A DNA stretch of 64,000 nt from an uncultured Propionibacteriaceae bacterium (GTDB lineage: Bacteria > Actinomycetota > Actinomycetes > Propionibacteriales > Propionibacteriaceae): the NCBI GenBank assembly GCA_937965785.1, contig CALCKT010000047.1:30311-94310 (forward strand), in the 5' to 3' direction. This document shows, one piece after another, positions 37,507 to 46,845 of this stretch (its first letter is position 1; every line of letters begins with the position of its first letter). The notes under the pieces are model-generated. The model did not search any database. It saw only the letters and a list, made by a program, of their open reading frames with translations, and was not told the origin of the DNA. The translations under genes were made by a program, and so were the position numbers.

Positions 37507-40379
37507 GCGCGGAAGCCGAAGCCGGCACGGAGAAGCGCCAGAGCCCACTGCTGATCTCTGTTCTGATCTTCGGGGTTTTCGCCCTGCTGGTGGTGCTGGC
37601 ATCCCGGTTCTACACGGACTACCTGTGGTTCAGCAGCGTGTCCGCCTCGACGGTGTTCACCACCCAGCTGGCCGCCCGGGTGGGGCTGTTCCTGGGATTC
37701 GGGTTGCTGATGGGTGGCGGGCTGTTCGGTTCCCTGGCGCTGGCCTACCGGCTGCGTCCCCCGGTTCGGCGCGCGAACCTGGATTCCGAGTTGCTGATCC
37801 AGCTTCGCGACAACCTGGACCGGCGTTCCCGGCCCCTCATGTTGCTGCCCGCCATCGGGGCCGGAGTGCTGGGCGGCGGGGTCGCTGCCAGCCAGTCCCA
37901 GGTCTTCCTGGCATGGACCCGCGCCACCGATTTCGGCACCGCCGATGCCGTCTTCGGGCTGGACGCGTCCTTCTACGTGTTCCAGCTGCCCTGGTGGCGG
38001 TTCGTGCTGAGCTACGTGAGTTTCATGGTGGCGGTCTGCCTCGTCGGGTCGCTGCTGGTTCATTTCCTGACCGGGGCCATGAACTCCACGGCCTTCCGGA
38101 AGTCGGGGAATCTCAAGGCCGCGGGCAGGGCGGCCCAGCGGCAGGTCTCCATTCTGCTCGGGGTGGTGCTGCTGCTCTACGGGGTGGCCTCCTTCCTGGA
38201 CCGTTACGGCTACCTGACCACCCAGAACAGCCTGTTCACGGGGGTCAACTACACGGATGCGACCTCCCGGATCCCGGCCAGCCTGATCGTCGCCGCGATC
38301 GCGGGGATCTGTGCCCTGCTGTGTTTCTACAACGCGTGGCGGGTGCGGTGGAGCGTGCCCGGTATCGCAGTGGGGCTGCTGGTGATCTCCGCGATGATCC
38401 TCACCGCCGTCTATCCGTGGGGGGTCCGCAGTTTCGTGGTCAAACCCAACGAACCCGACCTGGAACGGCCGTGGATAGCCAACAACATCGAGGCGACGCG
38501 CGGGGCCTTCGGTATCAACGCGGTGCAGATCACCGACTACGAGGCCGTGGACAGCGTGAGCGCCGGCCAGTTGCGTGCCGACGCGGCCGCGTTGCCCGCG
38601 ATCCGGCTGATGGACCCGGCCATCATCGCCCCGACCTTCGAACAGCTCCAACAGGTGCGCGGCTACTACCGCTTCCCCCAAACCCTCGACGTCGACCGTT
38701 ACAACGTGGACGGCAAGGAGACGGACTCCGTCGTGGCCGCCCGCGAACTCGACCTGAACGCCGTCGAGGCGGGCAACACCTGGAACAACATGCGCACGGT
38801 CTACACCCACGGCTACGGCCTGGTGGCGGCCTACGGCAACCGGCGCGAGTCGAACGGGGAACCCACATACTTCTCGGGAGGCATCCCGACCGAGGGCCTG
38901 ATCAAGCAGGAACAACCCCGCATCTACTTCGGCGAGGAATCCAAGCACTGGGTCATCGCCGGGGCCCCCGAGGGAGCGGAACCGGTTGAGCTCGACACCC
39001 CCGGTGGCGGGCAGGAACACACCGAGACCAAGTACACCTATCAGGGAAGCGGTGGCGTTCCCGTCGGCAACTTCCTGAACAAGGTCGCGTTCGCCGTGCG
39101 TTTCGGGGACATCAACCTGCTGCTCTCCGAACGGGTCAACTCCAACTCGCGGTTGCTGTTCAACCGGGTTCCCGTGGACCGGGTCAAGGAGGTGGCGCCG
39201 TTCCTGACGGTCGACTCCGACTCCTACCCGACGGTGGTGAACGGGCGAATCGTCTGGATCATCGACGCCTACACCACCACCGCCGACTACCCGAACTCGA
39301 CCCGGGTCGACTGGACCCAGGCCACCAAGGACACCCGCACCAGCGGTGATCGCACGTCCTCCGGCACGCAGGTCAACTACGTCCGCAACTCGGTCAAGGC
39401 CACGGTGGACGCCTACGACGGCACCGTCACCCTCTACGGCTGGGACGAGTCGGATCCCATCCTCCAGACCTGGTCGAAGGTCTATCCGGGGCTCATCACC
39501 CCGAAGTCCGAGATCAACCCCGAACTGATGGCCCACCTGCGTTACCCGCAGGACCTGTTCAAGGTGCAGCGCCAGATGCTGGGGCTCTACCACACCACCA
39601 ACCCGTACACCTTCTTCCAGCAGTCGGACATCTGGGAGGTGCCAACCGATCCCGTCAAGGGCGGCGAGAGCGGAACCAAGGAACCCCCCTACTTCCTGAC
39701 CATCAAGTGGCCGGGTGAGGAGCAGGCGCACTACTCCAACACGACGGTCTTCGTCCCACGGGGACGGGAGAACCTCTCGGTCTACATGGCCGTCAACGCG
39801 GATGCGACCAGCCCGAACTACGGGCAGCTGCGGGCGCTGAAGTTGTCCGACGCCAAGCAGATCCCGGGGCCGGGCCAGACCTTCAACGCGATCTCGACCA
39901 ACGAGGCCGTGGCGGAGCGACTGCTCCCGTTCAACCGGCAGGGCAACACGAGCGCCATCTACGGGAACCTGCTCACCATCCCGGTGGGCGGCGGCCTGAT
40001 GTACGTCCAGCCGATCTACACCCAGACCAGCACCACCAGCGGCGGCTACCCGGCGCTGCGTTTCGTCGTGGCGCGTTTCGGCGAGCACGTCGGGATCGGC
40101 GACACCCTGAAGGCCGCCCTGGATCAGGTGTTCCAGGGCGATGCCGGGGCCGAGACGGGGGAGAAACCCGTGGAGACCCCACCACCAAGTGGGGAACAGA
40201 CCCCGCCGGCCTCCGAGGCGGACAGCAAGGAGCAGGCGAAAGCGCTGCTGAAGGAGAGCACGGACCTGTTCGTGGCGGCCGATCAGGCCCTGAAATCAGG
40301 TGACCTGGCCACCTACCAGCAGAAGACCAACGAGGCCAAGGCCAAGACGGAAAAGGCCCTCGAACTGCTCAACCGGTGA
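37503..40379 (+). CDS. UPF0182 family large membrane protein
   Basis: A 958-residue protein with about seven membrane helices in the first 300 residues (for example LISVLIFGVFALLVVLASRFY and LIVAAIAGICALLCFYNAW). A very large outside domain follows, carrying family blocks ERPWIANNIEATRGAFGI, YTHGYGLVAAYGN and PPYFLTIKWPGE. The C-terminus is a Pro/Glu-rich linker followed by a charged helix (KEQAKALLKESTDLFVAADQALKSGD). The family is conserved in actinobacteria but its biochemical role is not known. It is coupled to the PPA1387-family gene by an ATGA overlap, and its end overlaps a convergent M16 gene by 11 bases. Confidence 0.88.
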   Translation: MSAEAEAGTEKRQSPLLISVLIFGVFALLVVLASRFYTDYLWFSSVSASTVFTTQLAARVGLFLGFGLLMGGGLFGSLALAYRLRPPVRRANLDSELLIQLRDNLDRRSRPLMLLPAIGAGVLGGGVAASQSQVFLAWTRATDFGTADAVFGLDASFYVFQLPWWRFVLSYVSFMVAVCLVGSLLVHFLTGAMNSTAFRKSGNLKAAGRAAQRQVSILLGVVLLLYGVASFLDRYGYLTTQNSLFTGVNYTDATSRIPASLIVAAIAGICALLCFYNAWRVRWSVPGIAVGLLVISAMILTAVYPWGVRSFVVKPNEPDLERPWIANNIEATRGAFGINAVQITDYEAVDSVSAGQLRADAAALPAIRLMDPAIIAPTFEQLQQVRGYYRFPQTLDVDRYNVDGKETDSVVAARELDLNAVEAGNTWNNMRTVYTHGYGLVAAYGNRRESNGEPTYFSGGIPTEGLIKQEQPRIYFGEESKHWVIAGAPEGAEPVELDTPGGGQEHTETKYTYQGSGGVPVGNFLNKVAFAVRFGDINLLLSERVNSNSRLLFNRVPVDRVKEVAPFLTVDSDSYPTVVNGRIVWIIDAYTTTADYPNSTRVDWTQATKDTRTSGDRTSSGTQVNYVRNSVKATVDAYDGTVTLYGWDESDPILQTWSKVYPGLITPKSEINPELMAHLRYPQDLFKVQRQMLGLYHTTNPYTFFQQSDIWEVPTDPVKGGESGTKEPPYFLTIKWPGEEQAHYSNTTVFVPRGRENLSVYMAVNADATSPNYGQLRALKLSDAKQIPGPGQTFNAISTNEAVAERLLPFNRQGNTSAIYGNLLTIPVGGGLMYVQPIYTQTSTTSGGYPALRFVVARFGEHVGIGDTLKAALDQVFQGDAGAETGEKPVETPPPSGEQTPPASEADSKEQAKALLKESTDLFVAADQALKSGDLATYQQKTNEAKAKTEKALELLNR

Positions 40380-41682
40380 TCTCGACAGCGATTCCGGCGG
40401 CCCTCAGACCGGGTTCCAACAACCGGGCGGGGCCGCCGATCGCGACGGTGATGCCCTCGGGGTGGATGTTCTCCCGCCAGGCCGCGTTGACCTGCTCGGC
40501 CGTCGCGCCCGACAGCGCCGCGCGGTGCCGGTTCACGAAATCCGGATCGAAACCCGCGGCGATCAGCGCCGCGGTCTGGACCGTGATGTCGGCGGCCGTT
40601 TCGTACTGGAGCGGGGAGGCCTGCACCAGGTAGCGGGCGGCGGCCAGGACCTCGTCATCGGTGAAGGGGATCTTCAACGTGAGCGCGTCCAGGAGCCGGG
40701 CGACGGCTTCGGCGGCCGAGTTGCTGTTCAGGGCCGTCTCCACGACGAGGGAACCGCCGGTGCGGCGTGCCGACACCCCTCCCGAAACGCCGTAGGTGTA
40801 GCCGAGGCGTTCGCGGAGCTCGAGGTTGAGCCGGCTGGCGAAGGCCCCGCACATGATGTGCCCGCCCAGTTTCAACGCCGCCCATTCCGGGGCGTCACGC
40901 CCGGGGGTCGGGACGAACGCCTGCACCACGGTCTGGGCGGCCTGCGGGAGATCGACCAGCACGATCCTGGGTCTGCCGGGGACTCCCTGGGGGGCCGGAG
41001 CCGGGGCGCGGACGCCACGCCAGGCCTCCAGAGGGGCCGTGAGTTCGTCGGTGTCCGACCCTTTCAGGTCGCCGGCGAGAATCAGGGTCGCGCCCTGGGG
41101 CACCCAGGTGCGTTCGTGCCAGTTCCGGGCCGCATCCCGGTCGATCGCCCCCAGGGTTTCGGGGGAACCTGCGACGGGGCGTCCCTCCCGCTGATCCGGG
41201 CCGAACAACGAGGTCCGCAGGGCCTCGCGGGTGACGGCGGTGGGGGAGGCCATTCTCGTTTTCCAGGCGGCCACCTGGGTTTCGACGTGATGGGCCAGGT
41301 CGGGTTCGTCGAAGGCCGGTTCCCTGACCACGGAGGCGAACAGCTCCAGCACCTTCGGCAGGCGACGGGCCGGGGCGCTCACGCCCAGCCGGGTGTATCC
41401 CCAGGTGGAGTGTCCGAGAAGCGCGGCCCCCTGAAGCTCCAGTCTCTCCACGATGTCGGGCAGGGTTACGGTGGCCTCGTCGCAGGCGTGCAGGACCACG
41501 GTGGCCACCCCCTCCAGTTCCCGTGGTTCGGCTTCCAGCGGGGTGGGCAACACCAGTTCAACGGAGGCCAGGGCCTGATCCGGCAGGTCGATGAAGGCCA
41601 GCCCCAGCCCCGAGTCGAGGGAGGAACGGGCAGGGTTCGGGAAACGCCAGGGGCGGGGTTCTGCGATGGCGGGACGGATCAC
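40369..41682 (-). CDS. M16 peptidase family protein, non-catalytic type subunit
   Basis: A 437-residue inverzincin homologue that lacks HxxEH and so should be the structural partner in a two-chain M16B peptidase. It keeps the substrate-binding Arg/Tyr pair of the beta-type half (LELRERLGYTYGVSGG, about residue 310) and the typical FASRLNLEL helix. The start overlaps the preceding catalytic subunit by four bases, so both chains are probably made in equal amounts. The 3' end overlaps the UPF0182 gene on the other strand by 11 bases. Cytoplasmic: no signal peptide is seen. Confidence 0.85.
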   Translation of the reverse strand: MIRPAIAEPRPWRFPNPARSSLDSGLGLAFIDLPDQALASVELVLPTPLEAEPRELEGVATVVLHACDEATVTLPDIVERLELQGAALLGHSTWGYTRLGVSAPARRLPKVLELFASVVREPAFDEPDLAHHVETQVAAWKTRMASPTAVTREALRTSLFGPDQREGRPVAGSPETLGAIDRDAARNWHERTWVPQGATLILAGDLKGSDTDELTAPLEAWRGVRAPAPAPQGVPGRPRIVLVDLPQAAQTVVQAFVPTPGRDAPEWAALKLGGHIMCGAFASRLNLELRERLGYTYGVSGGVSARRTGGSLVVETALNSNSAAEAVARLLDALTLKIPFTDDEVLAAARYLVQASPLQYETAADITVQTAALIAAGFDPDFVNRHRAALSGATAEQVNAAWRENIHPEGITVAIGGPARLLEPGLRAAGIAVEITG

Positions 41683-42947
41683 GATGCAGCCTTCGGGAGG
41701 TAGTGCAATTGGCTGGGTGCCGGTCGACTGGAAAGCACCCGGAACACCTCGCCGGGGGTCACGGCCGCGAGGTCCGCCAACCGGTGGTTGATCAGCGCCG
41801 GGTCACCCAGGGTCGTCCATGTGTCGGCGGCGGCCTCCGCACGGTCCTCGACGGCGGCGAGCGCCAGGAGCCAGCCGCGTTCGTACTGGGCCTTCGCCCG
41901 GTCCAGTTCCTTTTCGGAGGGGGCATCCAGGTCGGCGAGTTCCTCCAGCATCGCATCGGCGAGTTCCCGGGTGTCCACCCCGTCGGCGGGTCTCGCGCTC
42001 AGGGAGGCGATGGAGGGCGAACGGAGATGCCCCAGCAGCGCGCCGTGCACCTCGTGGGCGAGGCCGCGTTCCCTCACGAGCCGGCGGTGGAGGCGAGAGG
42101 CGTGCCCGTCGGAGAGCACGGACAACCCCAGTTCAAGGGGCAGCAGGTCGGGGTCGTCGGCGGCCGGGGCCTGCCAGGAGCAGTGCAGCAGGGGATGGGG
42201 GACGTCGCTGGTCAGGGTGATGACCCCACCCGGCAGGGGGGATTCGGTGATGGTTTCCCGGGGCGGTGGGGAAAGGTCCTCGAGATCACCGAAATACCGT
42301 TCGACCAGGTCGATGGTCTCGTCCGGGTCGAGCGCGCCACAGATCACCAGTTTCGCCCGCGAGGGGCGGTACCACCTCGAGTGGAAAGCCGTCACGTCGG
42401 CCAGGCTCGCGGCCGCCAGGTCCTCCATGGAACCTATGGGCAGGTGCCCGTAGGGATGCCCGGGACCGAAGTGCTGCCCCACCAGCCCGGCCAGCAGATC
42501 CCCGTACGGCCGGTTGTCGTAGCGCTGGCGTTTCTCCTGGGTCACCACGTCACGCTGGGCGTCCAGGTTCTCCTGGGTCACCGCGAGGCTGCGAAGACGG
42601 TCCGCCTCCAGCCACAGCACCATCTCCAACGCCCCCGACGGCACGCACTCGTGGTAGACCGTGCGGTCGGTGGAGGTGAAGGCGTTGACGTTTCCCCCTG
42701 CCGCCTCGATCACGGACATGTGCTCTCCCGGCGCCACCCGGGCCGAGCCCTGGAACATCAGGTGTTCGAACAGGTGGGCGAAGCCGGTGCGTCCCGGCAT
42801 CTCATCAACGGAACCCACCTGGAAACTGAGGTTGACCGCCACGGCCGGGGCACTCGGGTCGGGTAGCAGGGCGAGTTCTAGACCGTTTCCCAGCCGATAT
42901 CTGATGACGGTGAATCCCGAAGATGTGGGGAATCGGGTGTCGGCCAC
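41679..42947 (-). CDS. M16 family zinc peptidase, catalytic subunit
   Basis: Inverzincin with the inverted zinc motif H58-L-F-E61-H62 and the third ligand Glu138 (VVTQEKRQRYDN), 76 residues on, as in pitrilysin/processing peptidase. The 422-residue length fits the short bacterial M16B form that pairs with a second, non-catalytic chain, here the overlapping downstream gene. The start at 42947 lies three bases after the DUF3040 gene stop. No signal peptide, so the enzyme is likely cytoplasmic and degrades peptides; the substrate is unknown. Confidence 0.9.
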   Translation of the reverse strand: MADTRFPTSSGFTVIRYRLGNGLELALLPDPSAPAVAVNLSFQVGSVDEMPGRTGFAHLFEHLMFQGSARVAPGEHMSVIEAAGGNVNAFTSTDRTVYHECVPSGALEMVLWLEADRLRSLAVTQENLDAQRDVVTQEKRQRYDNRPYGDLLAGLVGQHFGPGHPYGHLPIGSMEDLAAASLADVTAFHSRWYRPSRAKLVICGALDPDETIDLVERYFGDLEDLSPPPRETITESPLPGGVITLTSDVPHPLLHCSWQAPAADDPDLLPLELGLSVLSDGHASRLHRRLVRERGLAHEVHGALLGHLRSPSIASLSARPADGVDTRELADAMLEELADLDAPSEKELDRAKAQYERGWLLALAAVEDRAEAAADTWTTLGDPALINHRLADLAAVTPGEVFRVLSSRPAPSQLHYLPKAAS

Positions 42948-42950
42948 GAT

Positions 42951-43334
42951 TCAGAGATCGCCGCCCTGTTGGCGCTTGCGCCAGCGTTCCTCCAATTTGT
43001 TCATGAAATCCGTTCCGGAGGAGGGATGGTTGGACTTGCTGGAGGAACGCGTCGGTTCCTCCTGGCCCTCGACCCTTGACCAGGCGCTGATTCCGGTGAT
43101 CGCCGCGACGAGCATCATCACGAAACCGATTATGGAGATCAAGGGCTGGAACTGGACCCCGAGCACCAGGGCGGCCAGCCCGGCCACGAAAACCACGCCC
43201 GCCAAGGCTGCGCGACGACGCTGAACACGGAACTGGGGTGTTCCCCTCAAGGCATCCGCGAACTTCGGGTCATCGGCGAGCAGCGAGGCCTCAAGCTGGT
43301 CCAGGCGTTTCTGCTCCTGCTCAGACAAAGCCAT
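42951..43334 (-). CDS. DUF3040 small membrane protein
   Basis: A 127-residue actinobacterial protein. The N-terminus MALSEQEQKRLDQLEASLLADDPKFADALR is the DUF3040 signature, followed by two membrane helices (about 43-60 and 64-83) and a basic, serine-rich cytoplasmic tail. The same arrangement is often found near mraZ and DUF58/MoxR genes in actinobacteria. It sits 79 bases after tgpA and 3 bases before the M16 gene on the same strand. Role unknown; association with the membrane or division machinery is only suggested by location. Confidence 0.8.
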   Translation of the reverse strand: MALSEQEQKRLDQLEASLLADDPKFADALRGTPQFRVQRRRAALAGVVFVAGLAALVLGVQFQPLISIIGFVMMLVAAITGISAWSRVEGQEEPTRSSSKSNHPSSGTDFMNKLEERWRKRQQGGDL

Positions 43335-43413
43335 CGTGGTCTCCCGTCCTAGTTCCTCGGGGGCAGCTCGCCCAATTCCATTGTAGGTGCCCCGCCTCTT
43401 GGGTGGGAAAAAG

Positions 43414-45597
43414 CTATCGCGATTTCCTCCTGCGTTTCCCGCCGCCTGCGCGTCTCGGCCGCCACAAGGAAGCGGGGAGCAGGAAGGCCAGCAGACGCCT
43501 GGGTGCGGGGGTGTCGCCGCGGAGTTCTCGGACCAGGAGCTTCACCCGCCCGGGAAGCTGATCCACCGGTGGGATTTCGCGAGCGAACTGGCTGCGTTGC
43601 GCGGCCTCGGCCACCTCGAACAGGTGTGCCGCAGTGGTGGCGGGGAGGCCGTGCTCCATGGCCTTGACGACCTCGACGGGGGAACCCGGCGGGAACTCCC
43701 GGCCCAGATCCCTGTGAACGGCCGCCAGCTCACGCCACGCCGCGGCGGCGGCGGTGGCCGGAGGTTGTCCGCCGCGCAGACGCCACCCCCTGATCAACAA
43801 CCGCGCCACGGCGGGTGAGACCAGCAGCAGGAGCACGGGCAACCCCCAGAGCAGCCAGCCCCAGCTCTCGGAGCTTCCCGCGCTGGTGCCCTGGGTCCCC
43901 TCGCCGGGGGAGGGAGCCGGGGACGGCGCGAGGGACGGCGTCGGCTCGGTGGGTTGGGGTTCGGGGGACTCGACCGCGGTGCTCGGAGGGGTGCCGGGAT
44001 CGGAGCTCGGTGGGTTTGGCGGAGGATTCTCGCCCGTGCCGGAGGAGCCGATGGACTTGGTTGGTTCGAAGGGCACCCACCCCAGGCCCTCGAAGTAGAG
44101 CTCGGGCCAGGCGTGCATGTTGTCCGTGGTCACCTTGTAGCCATCCCCGTCGGGGACACCACCCGTGAACCCGACCGCGATGCGCGATGGAATGCCCTCG
44201 ATCCGGGCCAGCACCGCCATGGAGGTGGCGAAGTGGATGCAGTAGCCGGAGTGGTCGTTCAGCAGGAAGGCGCTGATGGCATCCACCCCCGTCGAGGTGG
44301 GGGCCTGGAGGGTGTAGGTGAACCGGTCGGAGGTCAGGTACTCCTCGATGGCCTTCGCCTTGGCGCCGTCGGTAGCCGCGTTACCGGTGATCCTGGCCGC
44401 CAGGTTTCGAATCTCCTCGGAGATGCCCTCCGGCACCTTGAGGGTTTCCCCGCCCGCCGGATCCGATCCCGCGCGGGCGGTCGGCAGGGACGAACCCCCG
44501 TCCGGGATCACCGAGGTGACGCGGTAGTCGAGATTCGTGGTCTGGTCGGCACCCTGGTCGCCCGTGGCGACCACCGAGAGGGTGTTCTGGTCGAACCCCC
44601 AGTTCCCGGAGGCGTCGAAACCGTCGATGGCGAACGGGGCCGGCAGGTACTGGGAGGGGAAACGCATCGAGATGTTGACGTCCACCTTGTTCCCGGGGGC
44701 GTCATAGGCCTCGCCGATGCCCGAGCTGCGCAGCCGCATGGATTCCAGCTGCGCCCCCTCCGTGGTCAGGTGGGTCAGGGCGGTGGTGCGCAGGTAGTGG
44801 GGTTTCCGGTCGCTGGCGCGATAGGTGAGCACGTCCACGGGGCTCGGGCGCTGCAGGTTGCGGCTCAGTTCGATGGTCGGGTCGCTGAGCTGGATGGGTT
44901 TTTCGGCGCCGTTGTTCAACCAGGGCTGTTTGCGGCCCATGGGCAGGACGGAGGTGACCCCCAGGGCCAGGGCCGTGGCCACCGTGGCGGCGATCAGGCC
45001 GACGACCCAGCGCGCCAGCTGGAATCCCGCTCCGCCGCCGGTGAGTCCCGGCCCACCGGCAGTGAGCAGGATCGCCACGTAGCCGCCCGCGACCAGCAGG
45101 AACCCGGTGACGCCCATTTCCACCGGGTGTACCAGCGCCGTGAGGCCGTACGGCAGTGCCAGGGGGGCGATCACCCAGGCCGGTTGTTCCAGGGGCTCTG
45201 CCAGCACGTAGGAGACCAGCCACAGCACGAAGGCCAGGAACAGGAGCAACCAACCCAGCGCGGGATGGTCGGGCATCGGTGGTTGCGAATCCCGCAAAAC
45301 CTGGAAACCACTGGCGAACAGGCCCGGTATCCCGGTCAGGGGTGTGCTTCCCGGTGCGGCGCCCATCCCCAGCCAGATCAGCAGCCCCGTCCCGGACAGG
45401 GCCGCCAGCACCGCCGACCAGGAGCGCCCGATTCGCAGCAACGCGGCCGTCGCGGCGACCAGGCCGGGGGTCCCGGTCACCAGGAACAGGGCAGGGGAGA
45501 GCACGGGGGAGGTGAACAGGGGGCCCAGGGAGAACATGGACAGGGCCACCGCCACCGACATCACCAGGGGCAGGGCCACGGAGGAGCGGCTGCTCAT
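43414..45597 (-). CDS. TgpA-like membrane transglutaminase-domain protein (DUF3488-TGc-DUF4129)
   Basis: A 727-residue protein with about six helices in residues 8-220 (DUF3488 part), an outside transglutaminase-like domain and, after a Pro/Ser/Thr-rich linker (about 515-560), one more helix and a cytoplasmic DUF4129 domain. Core residues are visible: Cys453 in HSGYCIHFATS, His495 in DNMHAWPEL, and acidic Glu499/Glu511 as candidates for the third residue. Homologues exist in actinobacteria and Pseudomonas (TgpA, essential); substrate unknown. Its ATG at 45597 overlaps the DUF58 stop by four bases. The linker encodes many Glu-Pro-Thr repeats. Confidence 0.87.
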   Translation of the reverse strand: MSSRSSVALPLVMSVAVALSMFSLGPLFTSPVLSPALFLVTGTPGLVAATAALLRIGRSWSAVLAALSGTGLLIWLGMGAAPGSTPLTGIPGLFASGFQVLRDSQPPMPDHPALGWLLLFLAFVLWLVSYVLAEPLEQPAWVIAPLALPYGLTALVHPVEMGVTGFLLVAGGYVAILLTAGGPGLTGGGAGFQLARWVVGLIAATVATALALGVTSVLPMGRKQPWLNNGAEKPIQLSDPTIELSRNLQRPSPVDVLTYRASDRKPHYLRTTALTHLTTEGAQLESMRLRSSGIGEAYDAPGNKVDVNISMRFPSQYLPAPFAIDGFDASGNWGFDQNTLSVVATGDQGADQTTNLDYRVTSVIPDGGSSLPTARAGSDPAGGETLKVPEGISEEIRNLAARITGNAATDGAKAKAIEEYLTSDRFTYTLQAPTSTGVDAISAFLLNDHSGYCIHFATSMAVLARIEGIPSRIAVGFTGGVPDGDGYKVTTDNMHAWPELYFEGLGWVPFEPTKSIGSSGTGENPPPNPPSSDPGTPPSTAVESPEPQPTEPTPSLAPSPAPSPGEGTQGTSAGSSESWGWLLWGLPVLLLLVSPAVARLLIRGWRLRGGQPPATAAAAAWRELAAVHRDLGREFPPGSPVEVVKAMEHGLPATTAAHLFEVAEAAQRSQFAREIPPVDQLPGRVKLLVRELRGDTPAPRRLLAFLLPASLWRPRRAGGGKRRRKSR

Positions 45598-46844
45598 CGG
45601 GCCTCCCGCTGGGTGACGAGCCTGTCCCAGCCCTGGGGAACGGTGGTCCCGGGACCGAAGGTCGCCACGTTCCACCCGGAGGCGGTCAGCAGCCGGCAGG
45701 CCTCCTCGTGGGCGACAACCACATCCACGGGGAGACGGAAGGCGCGGGCATCGGGGACCAGCGCGTCGATGTCCGCCACCCGGGTGGTGGCGGCCACCAG
45801 CGCGGCGGCGTCGCGGGAGTGGAGCAAACCGAGCCCGGCCACCACGGTTCGTGTGGTGCCGAGGGCGTCCGGGTCGGCGAGGCAGTCCTCCAGGAAGGCG
45901 CGTCCGGATGGTTCGACGTCGGTCACGGTGGCCAGCAACCGCGAGGTCGCCCCCGTGGATTCTCCTTTTATGGGGCTGAAGATCACCCCGTCGGCACCCA
46001 GGAGGCTGACCCGGAGGCGGTCGCGAAGCAGCTCGGTGGCCAGGGAAGCGCCCAGTGACAGCACCCATTCGAGGGTGGATGCCGGGCCGTGGCCGATGTG
46101 CGCCGCCGCCCGGGTGTCGACGATGATCGTCATGGCCGGATCCCAGGGTTGTTCCTCCAGCCGGACCATCAGTTCCCCGCGTTTCGCGCTCATCCTCCAG
46201 TGCACGCGGCGCATTCCGTCACCGTGACGGTGCTCGCGCACCAGGACGTCGTCGGTGCCGGCGTTCCCGATGCGCTGGGGGGTGGCGTCCCCGCTCGCCC
46301 CCGATGCCCGGCCGCCCTTGGGAAGGGCCAGGGGCCACAGCCTCGGGGTCACACGCAGCGACGTGGTGTCCCCGGTCGCCTGCCAGCTGCGCCAGGCCAC
46401 CCCGAAGGCGTCGAGGTTGCGAACCCTGAGGGGGCCGATCTGGAAATGACCGCGTTGCCGGGTGACCACGTCATAGCCCGCGGCCTGGCGCCAGCGGCCA
46501 AGGCCGCGGATCAGTTCGAACGTCGCGTCCTGGCCCAGTGCCTCCGGGAGTCGGTCGCGGAAACCGAGCGCGGAGAAGGAGGCCGTCCTGCTGCTCGTGA
46601 CCGACAGCCGCACCCGGGCGGCCTCCCCGACGGGCAGGGAATCGGGCACGACGAGACGTTCGCAGGCCAGGCGGGGTGGCAGGGCCAGCACTACCGCCAG
46701 CCCCACCACGGGCAGGCAGGCCACGAAGACCCCCACCCAGGCCAGGTCGGGTTCCCCGATCAGGGCTGCTCCCGTCGCGATGAAACCGCCGAACACCAAC
46801 ATCGCCAGGCCGCGTCCCGTGAGGCCGAAACGGAACCCCCGCAT
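45594..46844 (-). CDS. DUF58 domain protein
   Basis: A 416-residue membrane protein with two N-terminal helices (LAMLVFGGFIATGAALIG, LAWVGVFVACLPVVGLAVVLAL) and a cytoplasmic DUF58 domain. The domain has its signature REHRHGDGMRRVHWRMSAKRGEL (about residue 205) and a von Willebrand A-like tail containing MTIIVDTRAA. DUF58 proteins are usual partners of MoxR ATPases and transglutaminase proteins, and here all three overlap or abut in the order moxR-DUF58-tgpA. The client process is unknown; chaperoning of an envelope complex is a family-level inference. Confidence 0.86.
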   Translation of the reverse strand: MRGFRFGLTGRGLAMLVFGGFIATGAALIGEPDLAWVGVFVACLPVVGLAVVLALPPRLACERLVVPDSLPVGEAARVRLSVTSSRTASFSALGFRDRLPEALGQDATFELIRGLGRWRQAAGYDVVTRQRGHFQIGPLRVRNLDAFGVAWRSWQATGDTTSLRVTPRLWPLALPKGGRASGASGDATPQRIGNAGTDDVLVREHRHGDGMRRVHWRMSAKRGELMVRLEEQPWDPAMTIIVDTRAAAHIGHGPASTLEWVLSLGASLATELLRDRLRVSLLGADGVIFSPIKGESTGATSRLLATVTDVEPSGRAFLEDCLADPDALGTTRTVVAGLGLLHSRDAAALVAATTRVADIDALVPDARAFRLPVDVVVAHEEACRLLTASGWNVATFGPGTTVPQGWDRLVTQREAR

Positions 46845-46845
46845 A

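Noticed and set aside
37059..40088. Long minus-strand open frame opposite the UPF0182 gene
   Set aside because: Repetitive Val/Gly/Asp/His content without homology; the plus-strand gene is a known family with coupled start.
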